Positions 18,901 through 27,502 of a stretch of 64,000 nucleotides of DNA are shown here, one piece after another. The notes beneath the pieces were generated by a model, which made no database searches, had not been told where the DNA came from, and saw only the letters and a list, made by a program, of their open reading frames with translations. Each line of letters starts with the position of its first letter. Position 1 is the first letter of the stretch. The stretch is from Glaciihabitans sp. dw_435 (GTDB lineage: Bacteria > Actinomycetota > Actinomycetes > Actinomycetales > Microbacteriaceae). The stretch spans positions 496,001 to 560,000 of the forward strand of contig NZ_JAAVUZ010000001.1 in assembly GCF_018449675.1 (NCBI RefSeq), given 5' to 3'. The position numbers were made by a program, and so were the translations under genes.

Positions 18901-19890
18901 CTACGGGCGGAAGCGTCGAACTACCTCGTCCGGCGTGATGAATTGCCCGGTGCGCTCGACCTCGTGGACGAGGTCAACGAGCGCGGCGTTGACGGTCGCC
19001 TTCTCGCCGATCTGCCCGGCAGCACGCACGACGGCCCCGTTGAGGTAGTCGATCTCCGTGAGCTGGCCCCGGCGGATGCTCTGCAGCGTTGAGCCCGGGT
19101 TGGGGATGTCACCCATGCGTGCACTCAGCCGTTTGGGCAACTCCTGCGCGATCAGCGTCGGCGCCGCGGCGAACACCCGCAGGATCGTGTGACTGAGACC
19201 CTGCAGCTCCTCGAAGTGCACATCCGAGGCCAGAGCGATGCGCACGGTCTCACGCATGCTCCCCGTCATCAGGTGGCGCAGCCCGTCGTGGGCGATGACC
19301 TCCTGGGCGCTCAGGCCGGTGATGGCCGGAAGGGCGTTGATCTGGTTGACCACGAGTTTCGTCCACTGGGCACCGCGGAAGTTCTCGACAGCGCTGACGT
19401 CCATCACCGCTCCGAGCAGGCGGGTGGCGACACCGAGCGCGTGGTCACCGAGTCCGCCGCCGAGGAACGTGCGGCCAGGGCCGGTGACGGAAACCTCCCC
19501 GGGTGACAGGTACGAGGCGGCGAACAGCGCGAGACCGCCGAGAATATCCGCGGCGGGGGCTTCGTGCCGCGCAGTGTCGATCGCGTCGAGACCGTTCTGC
19601 ACGATCACCAGCGGGATCGCCCCGAGCTGGTTCGCATTCGAGCGCAGCGCCCCCGGGGCATCCTGAGCCTTCGTTGTCACGATGACAAGCTCGGGTCGTT
19701 CACTCAGCGTCTCGTTGGCCGCGACGCGCGCCGTGTACTCTCCCCAGATGCCCGACAGGTGTAGGCCGGTCGACCGGATCGCCGCAAGATGATCCCCCCG
19801 CGCGGTGACCTCGACGTTGTGGCCGGCCCGGGCAAGCAGCGCGGCCATCGTTCCGCCCACGGCACCCGCACCGATCACTCCCACCCGCAT
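18901..19890 (-). CDS. panE: 2-dehydropantoate 2-reductase (ketopantoate reductase)
   Basis: A 329-residue NAD(P)-dependent reductase of the PanE/ApbA family, expected to make pantoate for coenzyme A. The Rossmann motif GVIGAGAVGG is at residues 4-13. The second domain contains the catalytic Lys region WTKLVVNQINALPAITG (about 175-190). It is tail-to-tail with the kinase gene (6 bp apart) and divergent from truB. Several PanE-family members act on other 2-oxo acids, so the exact substrate is inferred. Confidence 0.87.
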   Translation of the reverse strand: MRVGVIGAGAVGGTMAALLARAGHNVEVTARGDHLAAIRSTGLHLSGIWGEYTARVAANETLSERPELVIVTTKAQDAPGALRSNANQLGAIPLVIVQNGLDAIDTARHEAPAADILGGLALFAASYLSPGEVSVTGPGRTFLGGGLGDHALGVATRLLGAVMDVSAVENFRGAQWTKLVVNQINALPAITGLSAQEVIAHDGLRHLMTGSMRETVRIALASDVHFEELQGLSHTILRVFAAAPTLIAQELPKRLSARMGDIPNPGSTLQSIRRGQLTEIDYLNGAVVRAAGQIGEKATVNAALVDLVHEVERTGQFITPDEVVRRFRP

Positions 19891-19897
19891 ACGCCAA

Positions 19898-19926
19898 ATC
19901 CTATGCGGACGGATGACTGGTAGCGT
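19898..19926. promoter_or_regulatory. Face-to-face -10 elements of panE and truB
   Basis: TAGGAT on the - strand (19903-19898) is 7 bases before the panE ATG. TAGCGT on the + strand (19921-19926) is 7 bases before the truB GTG. The hexamers are exactly 17 bp apart, so each occupies the position expected for the other promoter's -35 element. The intergenic region is 43 bp and neither gene has a Shine-Dalgarno sequence. Confidence 0.6.
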
Positions 19927-19933
19927 GCCTGAC

Positions 19934-20866
19934 GTGACTAGTGGAAGTACGGTCTCCGCAAGCCGCAGCGGGATCCTGTTTGTTGATAAGCCCATGGGCC
20001 TGACCAGCCACGGCGTTGTGTCCCGCGTGCGCAAGCTCGCCGACACCCGCAAGGTCGGGCACGCCGGCACCCTCGACCCGATGGCGACCGGCTTGCTGAC
20101 GCTCGGCATCAACAGTTCGACGCGTCTGCTGACCTTCCTGGTCGGTCTCGACAAGGAATACCTGGCAACGATTCGCCTCGGTTCCATGACGGACACGGAT
20201 GACGCGGAGGGCGAGTCCGTCTCGCTCGCCGATCCAGCAGTCCTCCTCGGCATCACCGATGAGGCAATCCGTGCCGGCGTCCTCCCGCTCACGGGCGAGA
20301 TCTCCCAGGTACCGAGCACCGTGAGCGCCATCCGCGTCGATGGCCGCCACGCCTATTCCCTCGCCCGTGCGGGGGAGACGGTCGTGCTCAAGCCCCGCGA
20401 GGTCACGGTGTCCGCCTTCGAGGTGCTCGCCATCCGCCACACGGACGAGTCGCCCACACCGTTCATTGACGTGGACGTCCGCGTCGAGTGCTCCAGCGGA
20501 ACCTACATTCGCGCCCTTGCCCGCGATCTCGGTGCGTCCCTCGGTGCCGGTGGTCATCTCACGGCGCTTCGCCGGTCCCGGGTCGGACCATTTTCCCTGA
20601 CGGATGCCACGCCGCTCGAGAACCTCGACCCCGATCGTGATCTCATTCCCGCCGGCGCTGTCGCGGCGCGGCTGTTCCCCGTTCTCGAGCTCGATGCCGA
20701 CAGCGCCACCGACCTCTCCCATGGCAAGCGCCTGAGCGGCCTGGACCTGTCGGGCGGCCCCATCGCCGCCATCGCTCCGGGAGGACAGCTCGTCGGGCTC
20801 GTCGAGGTCACGGACGGGATCGCCAAGCCGATCATCAACTTTCCCCCGGGCGAGGTGAACGCGTGA
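19934..20866 (+). CDS. truB: tRNA pseudouridine(55) synthase
   Basis: A 310-residue TruB that converts U55 to pseudouridine in the tRNA T-arm. The N-terminal GILFVDKPMGLTSH and the catalytic Asp in GHAGTLDPMATGLL (about residue 45) are canonical. The RNA-binding region VECSSGTYIRALARDLG is intact, and a C-terminal PUA-like part runs to the end. GTG 19934 begins a leaderless-type transcript; earlier in-frame codons lie in the intergenic region and in panE. It heads the truB-membrane-membrane-ribF cluster. Confidence 0.95.
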   Translation: MTSGSTVSASRSGILFVDKPMGLTSHGVVSRVRKLADTRKVGHAGTLDPMATGLLTLGINSSTRLLTFLVGLDKEYLATIRLGSMTDTDDAEGESVSLADPAVLLGITDEAIRAGVLPLTGEISQVPSTVSAIRVDGRHAYSLARAGETVVLKPREVTVSAFEVLAIRHTDESPTPFIDVDVRVECSSGTYIRALARDLGASLGAGGHLTALRRSRVGPFSLTDATPLENLDPDRDLIPAGAVAARLFPVLELDADSATDLSHGKRLSGLDLSGGPIAAIAPGGQLVGLVEVTDGIAKPIINFPPGEVNA

Positions 20867-21231
20867 TCGAGTGGTTCACCACCGTGCAGATCGTCGTTGC
20901 GATCGTCGCCGGGCTGCTCTGCCTCGTGCTGGGCCTCGCCGGACGCACTCCCGCCGACCTGACGATGGGATCCCTCGTTCTCGTCGAGGTTCTGCTGGTG
21001 GTTCAGCTCGTGATCGCCATCATCGCGCCGTTCGCGGGTAACCCGCCGACCGGTGATCTGGTGGAGTACTACATCTACCTGATCTCGGCGCTGCTGATCC
21101 CTCCGGCGGCCATCGTCTGGGGTCTTGTCGACCGCAGTCGCTGGAGCACCGTCGTTCTGGGAGTCGCCGCGTTGGCGATCGCGGTCATGGTCTATCGCAT
21201 GCAGGAAATCTGGCTCCACCAAGTGGCCTAA
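20863..21231 (+). CDS. Small membrane protein, unknown function
   Basis: A 122-residue protein with four predicted membrane segments (about 7-26, 33-55, 66-88, 93-110) and little else. The start overlaps the truB stop by 4 bp, so it is translationally coupled to truB. Similar small membrane proteins are common between truB and ribF in related actinobacteria. No function can be assigned from sequence. Confidence 0.75.
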   Translation: MIEWFTTVQIVVAIVAGLLCLVLGLAGRTPADLTMGSLVLVEVLLVVQLVIAIIAPFAGNPPTGDLVEYYIYLISALLIPPAAIVWGLVDRSRWSTVVLGVAALAIAVMVYRMQEIWLHQVA

Positions 21232-21242
21232 TCTTGGAGGTG

Positions 21243-21728
21243 ATGTCATCTCCAACTCCGGCCACCCCGACGCCCGCCCCGCGCGAGTCGGCAGCAGGCC
21301 CATCAGCAGGCACCCCGTCGCGACGCTCGCTCGGAGTCGGGCGCGTCCTCATCGCGGTGTATGCCGTGCTGGCTCTCGGTGCCACCGCCCGGTCGGTGTA
21401 CCAGATCATCACCGAGTTCGATAAGGCGCCGCTGGCGTTCTCGCTCTCGGCCGTCTCCGGAGTCGTCTACATCCTCGCGACGGTCGCCCTCCTGCGCAGC
21501 GGTCGCACCTGGTACCGCATCGCCTGGATCACGATCTCGTTCGAGCTGCTCGGCGTCCTCGTGGTCGGCACCCTCAGCGTTGTGTCACCCGACCTGTTCC
21601 GGGCCGCGAGCGTTTGGTCGCTCTACGGCAGCGGATATGGCTACATTCCCCTTGTGCTGCCCATCCTGGGCATGATCTGGCTGTACCGCCGTCGCTCCAG
21701 CCCCGACCTCCAACCGGCGAAGGTGTAG
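21243..21728 (+). CDS. Small membrane protein, unknown function
   Basis: A 161-residue protein with a Pro/Ala/Ser-rich cytoplasmic tail (1-30) and four predicted membrane segments (about 33-53, 65-86, 95-113, 128-146). The start is uncertain: GGAGG (21236-21240) is only 2 bases before ATG 21243, too close for a normal ribosome site, and TAATCT (21229-21234) lies 8 bases upstream, so a nearly leaderless transcript is possible. It sits 2 bp before ribF. Confidence 0.7.
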   Translation: MSSPTPATPTPAPRESAAGPSAGTPSRRSLGVGRVLIAVYAVLALGATARSVYQIITEFDKAPLAFSLSAVSGVVYILATVALLRSGRTWYRIAWITISFELLGVLVVGTLSVVSPDLFRAASVWSLYGSGYGYIPLVLPILGMIWLYRRRSSPDLQPAKV

Positions 21729-21730
21729 CA

Positions 21731-22672
21731 ATGCAGGTCTATAAGGCGCTCGACCAGGTTCCCGCCGATTTCGGTCCGACGGCCGTCACCATTGGCAAGT
21801 TCGACGGAGTCCACACCGGCCACCGTCGTGTCATCGGCGAGCTGCGCGAACTCGCGGGAGTGCACGGCCTCACCAGCGCCGTCGTCACCTTCGACCGCAA
21901 TCCGCTAAGCATCATCAAGCCCGAGGTCAGCCCCGAACCACTGGTCAGCGTCAAGCAGAAGCTCGAACTGATCGAACAGCTGGGCGTCGACACGGCGCTC
22001 GTGCTCGAGTTCGACGAGAAGTTCAGCGAGATCTCCCCGGAACAGTTCGTCCGCACGATCCTCGTCGATGCCCTGCATGCCTCGGTCGTCCTCGTCGGAT
22101 CCGATTTCCGCTTCGGCGCCAAGGGCAACGGCGACGTCGACGTCTTGCGCGAGCTCGGTACGCGATACGGGTTCACCGTGCATATCGTCGCGGACGTGAT
22201 TGCCGAGGGCCGTCGCGCGTCATCCACCTGGATTCGTGAACTTCTCGCCGTCGGCAAGGTCAGCGAGGCGGCCGAGCTGCTCGGCTACCTGCCCACCGTG
22301 CGTGCGGTCGTCGTGCACGGCGCCCAGCGCGGCCGTGAGCTCGGATTCCCGACCGCCAACCTCGCGCAGGATGTCGAGGGATTCGTGCCGGAGGACGGCG
22401 TGTACGCCGCCTGGGCGACCATCGGCGAGGACCGCTTCGCCGCGGCGGTGTCCGTCGGCAAGAATCCGACGTTCGAGGGCGTGCTCCAGACCCAGGTCGA
22501 GGCGCATCTTCTCGACCAGGACCTCGACCTCTACGGGCGAGTCATCGAAGTTGCTTTCGTCGAATGGGTGCGGGGAATGGTCAAGTTCGAGGGAATCGAG
22601 CCGCTCATCGTGCAGATGAACGACGACCTCACGCGCGTGCGCACGGTACTCGGCGGACCGCCGCGCCTGTAA
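21731..22672 (+). CDS. ribF: Bifunctional riboflavin kinase/FAD synthetase
   Basis: A 313-residue RibF that makes FMN and FAD. The FAD synthetase domain (1-175) has GKFDGVHTGHR (about 21-31) with the nucleotidyltransferase HxGH-type motif, and GSDFRFG near 117. The riboflavin kinase domain (185-313) contains GRELGFPTANL (about 200-210). The start is the ATG 2 bp after the membrane protein stop; longer in-frame extensions would overlap that gene. RibF is a normal neighbour of truB in actinobacteria. Confidence 0.95.
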   Translation: MQVYKALDQVPADFGPTAVTIGKFDGVHTGHRRVIGELRELAGVHGLTSAVVTFDRNPLSIIKPEVSPEPLVSVKQKLELIEQLGVDTALVLEFDEKFSEISPEQFVRTILVDALHASVVLVGSDFRFGAKGNGDVDVLRELGTRYGFTVHIVADVIAEGRRASSTWIRELLAVGKVSEAAELLGYLPTVRAVVVHGAQRGRELGFPTANLAQDVEGFVPEDGVYAAWATIGEDRFAAAVSVGKNPTFEGVLQTQVEAHLLDQDLDLYGRVIEVAFVEWVRGMVKFEGIEPLIVQMNDDLTRVRTVLGGPPRL

Positions 22673-22686
22673 GGGGAGCCCGCGAC

Positions 22687-23352
22687 TCAGTCGCCAAGAT
22701 TCTCCGGCATGCCTGCGCGTGACCAGAGGAAGAGGATGATCCCGGCCGCGGCAGCCTGCCAGCTCTGGCCGGCACCCACCGACCATTCGCCATCGACTGC
22801 CTCCAGCTTTCTCCTCCGCAGCACCGCCCGCACCTCGGTGGGGGCGCTCAGGCTCCGGGCAAGCGCCACGGCGCCGGCGGCGATCGGATCCACGACGACG
22901 CCGAGGCCAACCGTGTGCGCGATGTCATAGCCGTCGACGACGCCCACCGACAGGTCCTCGACGCGGGTGCGATGGGCAGACATGTCGATGGTGGCCGACA
23001 GCGCGCGCAGCGCGGCGGCGAGCTCTGGGCGGGAACCCATGCCCGCCCTCATGCTTGCCTCGCGGGTCACTGCCGCCACCGACGTTCGTGTCGACAGGGC
23101 AGCGCGCACCAGTGGCCTCCTGCGCTCCGCGGCGGACGTCGTCAGGCGCCAGAGTGTGTGGCCGATGGCATCGCGAACGCGGTACCCGTCACGGCCCGTG
23201 GGGGACTCCAGCGCCGCGTCATCCATTCGGTCCACGAGCGCGGCGATCGACATCAGCGTGTCCGCGAGCGGCTGCGACCAGTCACTCGTGACGTGCGACT
23301 CATCGCCGGGCTTTCGCTGGCTGAGTGGCAGGTACTTGCCTAGATCGGTCAT
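22687..23352 (-). CDS. DinB/maleylpyruvate-isomerase-like protein
   Basis: A 221-residue protein resembling the mycothiol-dependent maleylpyruvate isomerase (MDMPI) N-terminal four-helix fold: SQPLADTLMSIAALVDRMDDAAL, then VRDAIGHTLWRL with a possible metal-binding His. The family assignment is from pattern only, and the usual set of three His ligands is not clear. The ATG at 23352 has TAGAGT exactly 6 bases upstream and no ribosome site. Convergent with ribF. Confidence 0.6.
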   Translation of the reverse strand: MTDLGKYLPLSQRKPGDESHVTSDWSQPLADTLMSIAALVDRMDDAALESPTGRDGYRVRDAIGHTLWRLTTSAAERRRPLVRAALSTRTSVAAVTREASMRAGMGSRPELAAALRALSATIDMSAHRTRVEDLSVGVVDGYDIAHTVGLGVVVDPIAAGAVALARSLSAPTEVRAVLRRRKLEAVDGEWSVGAGQSWQAAAAGIILFLWSRAGMPENLGD

Positions 23353-23358
23353 GTGCCA

Positions 23359-23414
23359 ACTCTAGGCTCGTGGGGCTTCCGCCGAGGAGGGGTGCCCGTC
23401 CAGCACTCTAGAAT
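23359..23414. promoter_or_regulatory. Divergent leaderless-type promoters of the MDMPI-like and MFS genes
   Basis: TAGAGT on the - strand (23364-23359) is 6 bases before ATG 23352. TAGAAT on the + strand (23409-23414) is 6 bases before GTG 23421. A further TAGGCT on the + strand (23363-23368) shares its TA with the - strand hexamer, the same arrangement as at mutY. Confidence 0.5.
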
Positions 23415-23420
23415 TACACG

Positions 23421-24659
23421 GTGTCAGAATCCCGCCCTCTTCCCCTGTGGGCGGGGCGTTCGCTCGCTCTCGCCGGCATCCTCCTGATCGCCCTGAACCT
23501 GCGTACCGCCGTCGCCGCGATCTCACCCATCACCGGGGACATCTCGGTCGACATTCCGCTCTCGAGCGTCGCCATCGGCGGCCTCGGTGCACTGCCGCCC
23601 ATCGCCTTCGCCCTGTCCGGAATCTTCGCCCCGATGGTTGCCCGCCGTCTCGGGCTCGACGCGAGCCTCGCCCTCGCCAGCGCCGCCATGGTCGTCGGTG
23701 CGCTCGTGCGCGCGTTCTCGCCCAACTACTTCGTGCTCCTCGTCGGAAGCATCATCGTCCTCGGCGGCATGGGCTTCGGAAACATCTTGCTTCCGCCCGC
23801 GGTCAAGCGGTACTTCCCTGATCGCATCGGCCTCATCACCACCGCATACGTCACGCTGCTGTCCATCAGCACCGCCGTGCCGTCGCTGCTGGCTGCCCCC
23901 GTCGCCGACAGCGCTGGCTGGCGCGTCTCCCTCGGAATGTGGTCGATCCTCGCGCTCACCGCGCTCTACCCCTGGGCGGCGCTCTGGATGCGGCAGCGCA
24001 CCGCGCGCACCAATGCGGTGGACCCAGCGGTGGAAGTGGATGTCCCCGAGCCGACGCTCCTGCGGGAACTGGTGCGCTCCCGCGTCGCCTGGGCACTTGC
24101 CCTCGCGTTCGCGACTTCGACGATCAACGCCTACGCGACCTTCGCCTGGCTGCCGACGATCCTTGTGGACATCGCGGGCGTCGACAAGATTCAGGCGGGC
24201 AACCTGCTCGCGGTGTACGCCATCGTCGGGCTCCCGACAGCACTCATCGTTCCCGTGCTCGCTGCCAGGCTGAAGAACGTTGGCGTGCTGATCTTCGTCG
24301 GCATCGCCTGCTTCATCGCCGCGTATCTCGGGTTCCTGTTCGCGCCGACGTTCTCACCGCTGCTCTGGGTGATCCTCGCCGGCTTCGGTCCGATGATCTT
24401 CCCGGTGTGCCTCGTGCTCATCAACCTGCGTACGCGCAGCCACCACACCTCGATCGCGCTCAGCGGATTCGCTCAGACCTTCGGCTACGGGCTCGCCTCG
24501 TTCGGCCCGCTGATCATCGGTCTGCTGCACACCAACACGGGAGGGTGGACGACACCGCTCACCGTCCTGCTCGTCATGTCGGTGCTGGGCATCGTCGGGG
24601 GAGTCATGCTCGGCCGGCACCGCTTCGTCGAAGACGACATCGCCGAGCTGCGCGCCTGA
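23421..24659 (+). CDS. MFS transporter, CynX/NimT family
   Basis: A 412-residue major facilitator with about 12 hydrophobic segments. The N-terminal LRTAVAAISPITGDIS stretch is typical of the CynX/NimT (cyanate/nitroimidazole) group, members of which move small organic anions or export drugs. The substrate cannot be told from sequence. GTG 23421 has TAGAAT 6 bases upstream, suggesting a leaderless transcript. No adjacent enzyme hints at a substrate. Confidence 0.85.
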   Translation: MSESRPLPLWAGRSLALAGILLIALNLRTAVAAISPITGDISVDIPLSSVAIGGLGALPPIAFALSGIFAPMVARRLGLDASLALASAAMVVGALVRAFSPNYFVLLVGSIIVLGGMGFGNILLPPAVKRYFPDRIGLITTAYVTLLSISTAVPSLLAAPVADSAGWRVSLGMWSILALTALYPWAALWMRQRTARTNAVDPAVEVDVPEPTLLRELVRSRVAWALALAFATSTINAYATFAWLPTILVDIAGVDKIQAGNLLAVYAIVGLPTALIVPVLAARLKNVGVLIFVGIACFIAAYLGFLFAPTFSPLLWVILAGFGPMIFPVCLVLINLRTRSHHTSIALSGFAQTFGYGLASFGPLIIGLLHTNTGGWTTPLTVLLVMSVLGIVGGVMLGRHRFVEDDIAELRA

Positions 24660-24745
24660 CGACGAGCCGCGCGCCTGACGCCGAGCTACGTGCGTGACCT
24701 CCGCCGCGGACTGACTGAGCCGCGCGGCGTCGCCCCTCCCCGGAG

Positions 24746-26794
24746 CTACTTCGCCAGGACGCGCTCCATGCCCTTCCACACGTACGGACCGAGTGTGGTG
24801 CTGTACGTCGCGGTGATGTGGGTCGGGTCGTAGTACACGGCAACGTTCCCGATAACGAGCGGACACTTGTCGTCGGCGCAGTAGAAGCTCGACAGGTCGA
24901 TCAGGTTCACGCCCTTGGAGGTCTTTGCGGCCTCCGTGGCGGCGTCGTTGTCCCTCCACGCGTAGTCGGGGGTGACGGTGCAGGCCTGGGCCGCCGACGC
25001 CGACCCGGAGGCGGCGAGGCAGTCGATATCGCTGTTCTCGAAGGACGGGTTGTCGGAGATGACCATGATCTTGGTTCCGGTGGCGAGCACGGGTGCCCAC
25101 GCCTTCTTGTATCCGGCGACGCGGGAATCCGGCGTGCCCGCCGGAACCTCCTTGTAGCCGGAGGCCTGCGCGAGACGGGTATCCGCGAGGACTATGCCGT
25201 CGTAATGGGCGTTCTCCAGCGTCTTCTGCACGTCGCGGCGCGGGTCGCACACCGGGTCCGTCCCCATGTTTCCCCACACGCATGCCTTGCCGATGTAGGT
25301 GTCCAGGCTCCAGCCCTTTTTCTCGAGCTGCGACAGCATCGCGGGCATCATCATCGACGCGTGGGAGTCACCGACGAGGGCGATGCGCACGGCATCCGGA
25401 GCGCTCGACCCGTAGTGGCACACGCGGTACGCACGACCGGTACCCGCGGCGCAGTCGAAGCCGGGGCCGGTGTCCGCCTTGAGGCCCGCGGGATCGGGCG
25501 CGAAGATGTCACCGAGCGACGAGTTGTCGCAGCTGCGGGTGGGATCCATCGCGGCGGCACCGAGGCACACCACCGGGTTCTTTTCTGCGCTCGACGCGAG
25601 GTTTGCCGCCGCTTCCGCCCTCTGGTTCACGATGGTGAGTCCGGTGACCCCGACGGCGAGAACGAGACACATGGCCGCAAGTCCCGCCACGAACGTGAGC
25701 CCGCTGCTCTTGCGCCGCGCAAGGAAACTGCTGGTGCTGCGCGCCGGGTCTTCGACGTACTTCTTGGTCAGCCAGGCAAGCACGAACGACAGGGCAAGCA
25801 TGCCGATCTTTTCCGGCACATTGGAGGAACCGCCGAAGAAGAACGCGCCACCGACGATGATCGGCCAGTGCCACAGGTAGAGCGAGTAGGAGATGTCTCC
25901 GACGAAGCCGACGGGTCGCAGCGCGAACAGGGCGCTCGGAGCCCAGCGGGCGGTGGATGACCCGGCCCAGAGCACCGCGAGTGCGCCAAACACCGGCAGC
26001 AGTGCCGCGGTCCCGGGGAACGGCGTCGCGGCCGTGTAGGTGAGCACGGTGATCGCGATCGCGGCAAGTCCCAGCCAGGACACCGCGGCGCGCACGTGCT
26101 GGTTGCCCGTCGCCTTCGCCGACCCGATGAGGGCGAGCAGTCCGCCAACGCCGAACTCCCACGCGCGCACCGGGGTGATGAAGTACGCCTGCGACGGGTT
26201 GGTGTGCGTGAGGTACAGCGACAGCACGAAGCTGGCGACGGTGACGACGGCGAGCGTGACGGTGACCGCCCGCTCTGGACTGGCGGACCTGCGCACCTTG
26301 ATCGCCACAAACACCGCGGCGAGGATCAGCAGCGGCCAGACGAGGTAGAACTGCTCTTCGGCCGAGAGCGACCAGAAGTGCTGCGCGACAGTCGCGATGT
26401 TGTTCGCGGCCAGATAGTCGACGGAGTTGGCGGCAAGCGTCCAGTTCTCGAAGTAGAACGCCGAGGAGATGATCTCCCAGAAGAACGACTGCCAGTTGGC
26501 CGACGGAACGACAGCGAAGGTGATGAGAGCGGATGCCACGAGCACGAGCAACGACGCGGGCAGGAGCCTGCGCACCCGGCGGGCCCAGAACCGGGGGAGA
26601 GAGATCGTGCCGGTGCGCAGCACCTCGCGCATCAGGTGCGCCGTGATGAGATAGCCGGAGATGACGAAGAACACGTCGACGCCGACGTACCCACCCGGGA
26701 GATGCTGGGGCCAGAAGTGGTACAGAACTACCGACAGCACCGCGACGGCGCGCAGCGCCTGGATGTCTGTTCGTACAGCGCGTGGTTCAGCCAA
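24746..26794 (-). CDS. OafA/YrhL-type acyltransferase with C-terminal SGNH domain
   Basis: A 682-residue membrane protein. The N-terminal acyltransferase-3 domain (about 1-345, ten or so membrane helices) starts with DIQALRAVAVLSVVLYHF and GVDVFFVISGYLI. An extracytoplasmic SGNH domain (about 420-682) has GDSHASMM as the Ser block and DPTHITATY as the Asp-His block. Such fusions O-acetylate surface glycans. It starts at a TTG preceded by GGAG inside the end of the upstream SGNH lipoprotein gene (8-bp overlap), so the pair is coupled. Confidence 0.9.
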   Translation of the reverse strand: MAEPRAVRTDIQALRAVAVLSVVLYHFWPQHLPGGYVGVDVFFVISGYLITAHLMREVLRTGTISLPRFWARRVRRLLPASLLVLVASALITFAVVPSANWQSFFWEIISSAFYFENWTLAANSVDYLAANNIATVAQHFWSLSAEEQFYLVWPLLILAAVFVAIKVRRSASPERAVTVTLAVVTVASFVLSLYLTHTNPSQAYFITPVRAWEFGVGGLLALIGSAKATGNQHVRAAVSWLGLAAIAITVLTYTAATPFPGTAALLPVFGALAVLWAGSSTARWAPSALFALRPVGFVGDISYSLYLWHWPIIVGGAFFFGGSSNVPEKIGMLALSFVLAWLTKKYVEDPARSTSSFLARRKSSGLTFVAGLAAMCLVLAVGVTGLTIVNQRAEAAANLASSAEKNPVVCLGAAAMDPTRSCDNSSLGDIFAPDPAGLKADTGPGFDCAAGTGRAYRVCHYGSSAPDAVRIALVGDSHASMMMPAMLSQLEKKGWSLDTYIGKACVWGNMGTDPVCDPRRDVQKTLENAHYDGIVLADTRLAQASGYKEVPAGTPDSRVAGYKKAWAPVLATGTKIMVISDNPSFENSDIDCLAASGSASAAQACTVTPDYAWRDNDAATEAAKTSKGVNLIDLSSFYCADDKCPLVIGNVAVYYDPTHITATYSTTLGPYVWKGMERVLAK

Positions 26795-27470
26795 CCCATG
26801 ACTCCATCAAAGTATTGAGGTCTTCGCGAATCGCGAGACCGAGTAGACGATAACCGTCATCAACTGGATGAGCGCCGTCAATCGACCGGCCAGCTTCCCA
26901 GAAATCGCCGTCCCGTTGCTCCACCCACGGATCAATGAAGTCCCATCCGCGGGATGCGGCAAGCTCCGACAGCTGCAGGTTGTAGGTGCGAGCTTCGGTG
27001 GCGTGCTGATCAAACGGAGGGATGGCACTGACCACCGTGTGCCGGGCATCCGTCGTCTCCACAATACGGGAGAGATCGCCCGCCGCCTGATCCCACGGCA
27101 CGCCGTGACTCACGTTGTTGGTGCCCGCGAGGATCACGACGATGTCGGTGTCGTCGATACGGGTGACCCCCTCGGCCATCGCCGTCGTGGTCGCTCCTGC
27201 CACCGCCCAGCCGCCGGCGTACACCAGGTTGTCATCGGTTGCCCAGAGGGCCCAGGTGCTCGCGTCCAGTCCGTTGGCGATCGAACGCGTCTTCCCCGCC
27301 GAGAGGGAGTCACCCACGATGGCAAGGCGCAGCGGTGAGGTGTGTGTGCCTGTTGGGGATGGCGCCGGCGTGGTGCATCCACTCAATCCCAGCGCAATCG
27401 CTGACGCGAGGACCAGGGCGACCGCGGTCGCCATCACCGTGCTGCCGGTTCGGCGGGAGGGGCGTGGCAT
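26787..27470 (-). CDS. SGNH/GDSL hydrolase lipoprotein
   Basis: A 227-residue predicted lipoprotein: an Arg-rich start, a hydrophobic stretch, then the lipobox LSGC (Cys about 32). The SGNH blocks are GDSLSAG (about 53), GTNNVSHG (about 117) and DGAHPVDDGYRLLG near the C-terminus. It probably removes acyl groups from an extracellular substrate. Overlap with the acyltransferase gene suggests the two add and remove, or jointly remodel, acetyl groups on the cell surface; that pairing is inference. Confidence 0.82.
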   Translation of the reverse strand: MPRPSRRTGSTVMATAVALVLASAIALGLSGCTTPAPSPTGTHTSPLRLAIVGDSLSAGKTRSIANGLDASTWALWATDDNLVYAGGWAVAGATTTAMAEGVTRIDDTDIVVILAGTNNVSHGVPWDQAAGDLSRIVETTDARHTVVSAIPPFDQHATEARTYNLQLSELAASRGWDFIDPWVEQRDGDFWEAGRSIDGAHPVDDGYRLLGLAIREDLNTLMESWVG

Positions 27471-27502
27471 CGGCGCTCCGATCGAGTCGGGTGAACGGTT
27501 GG

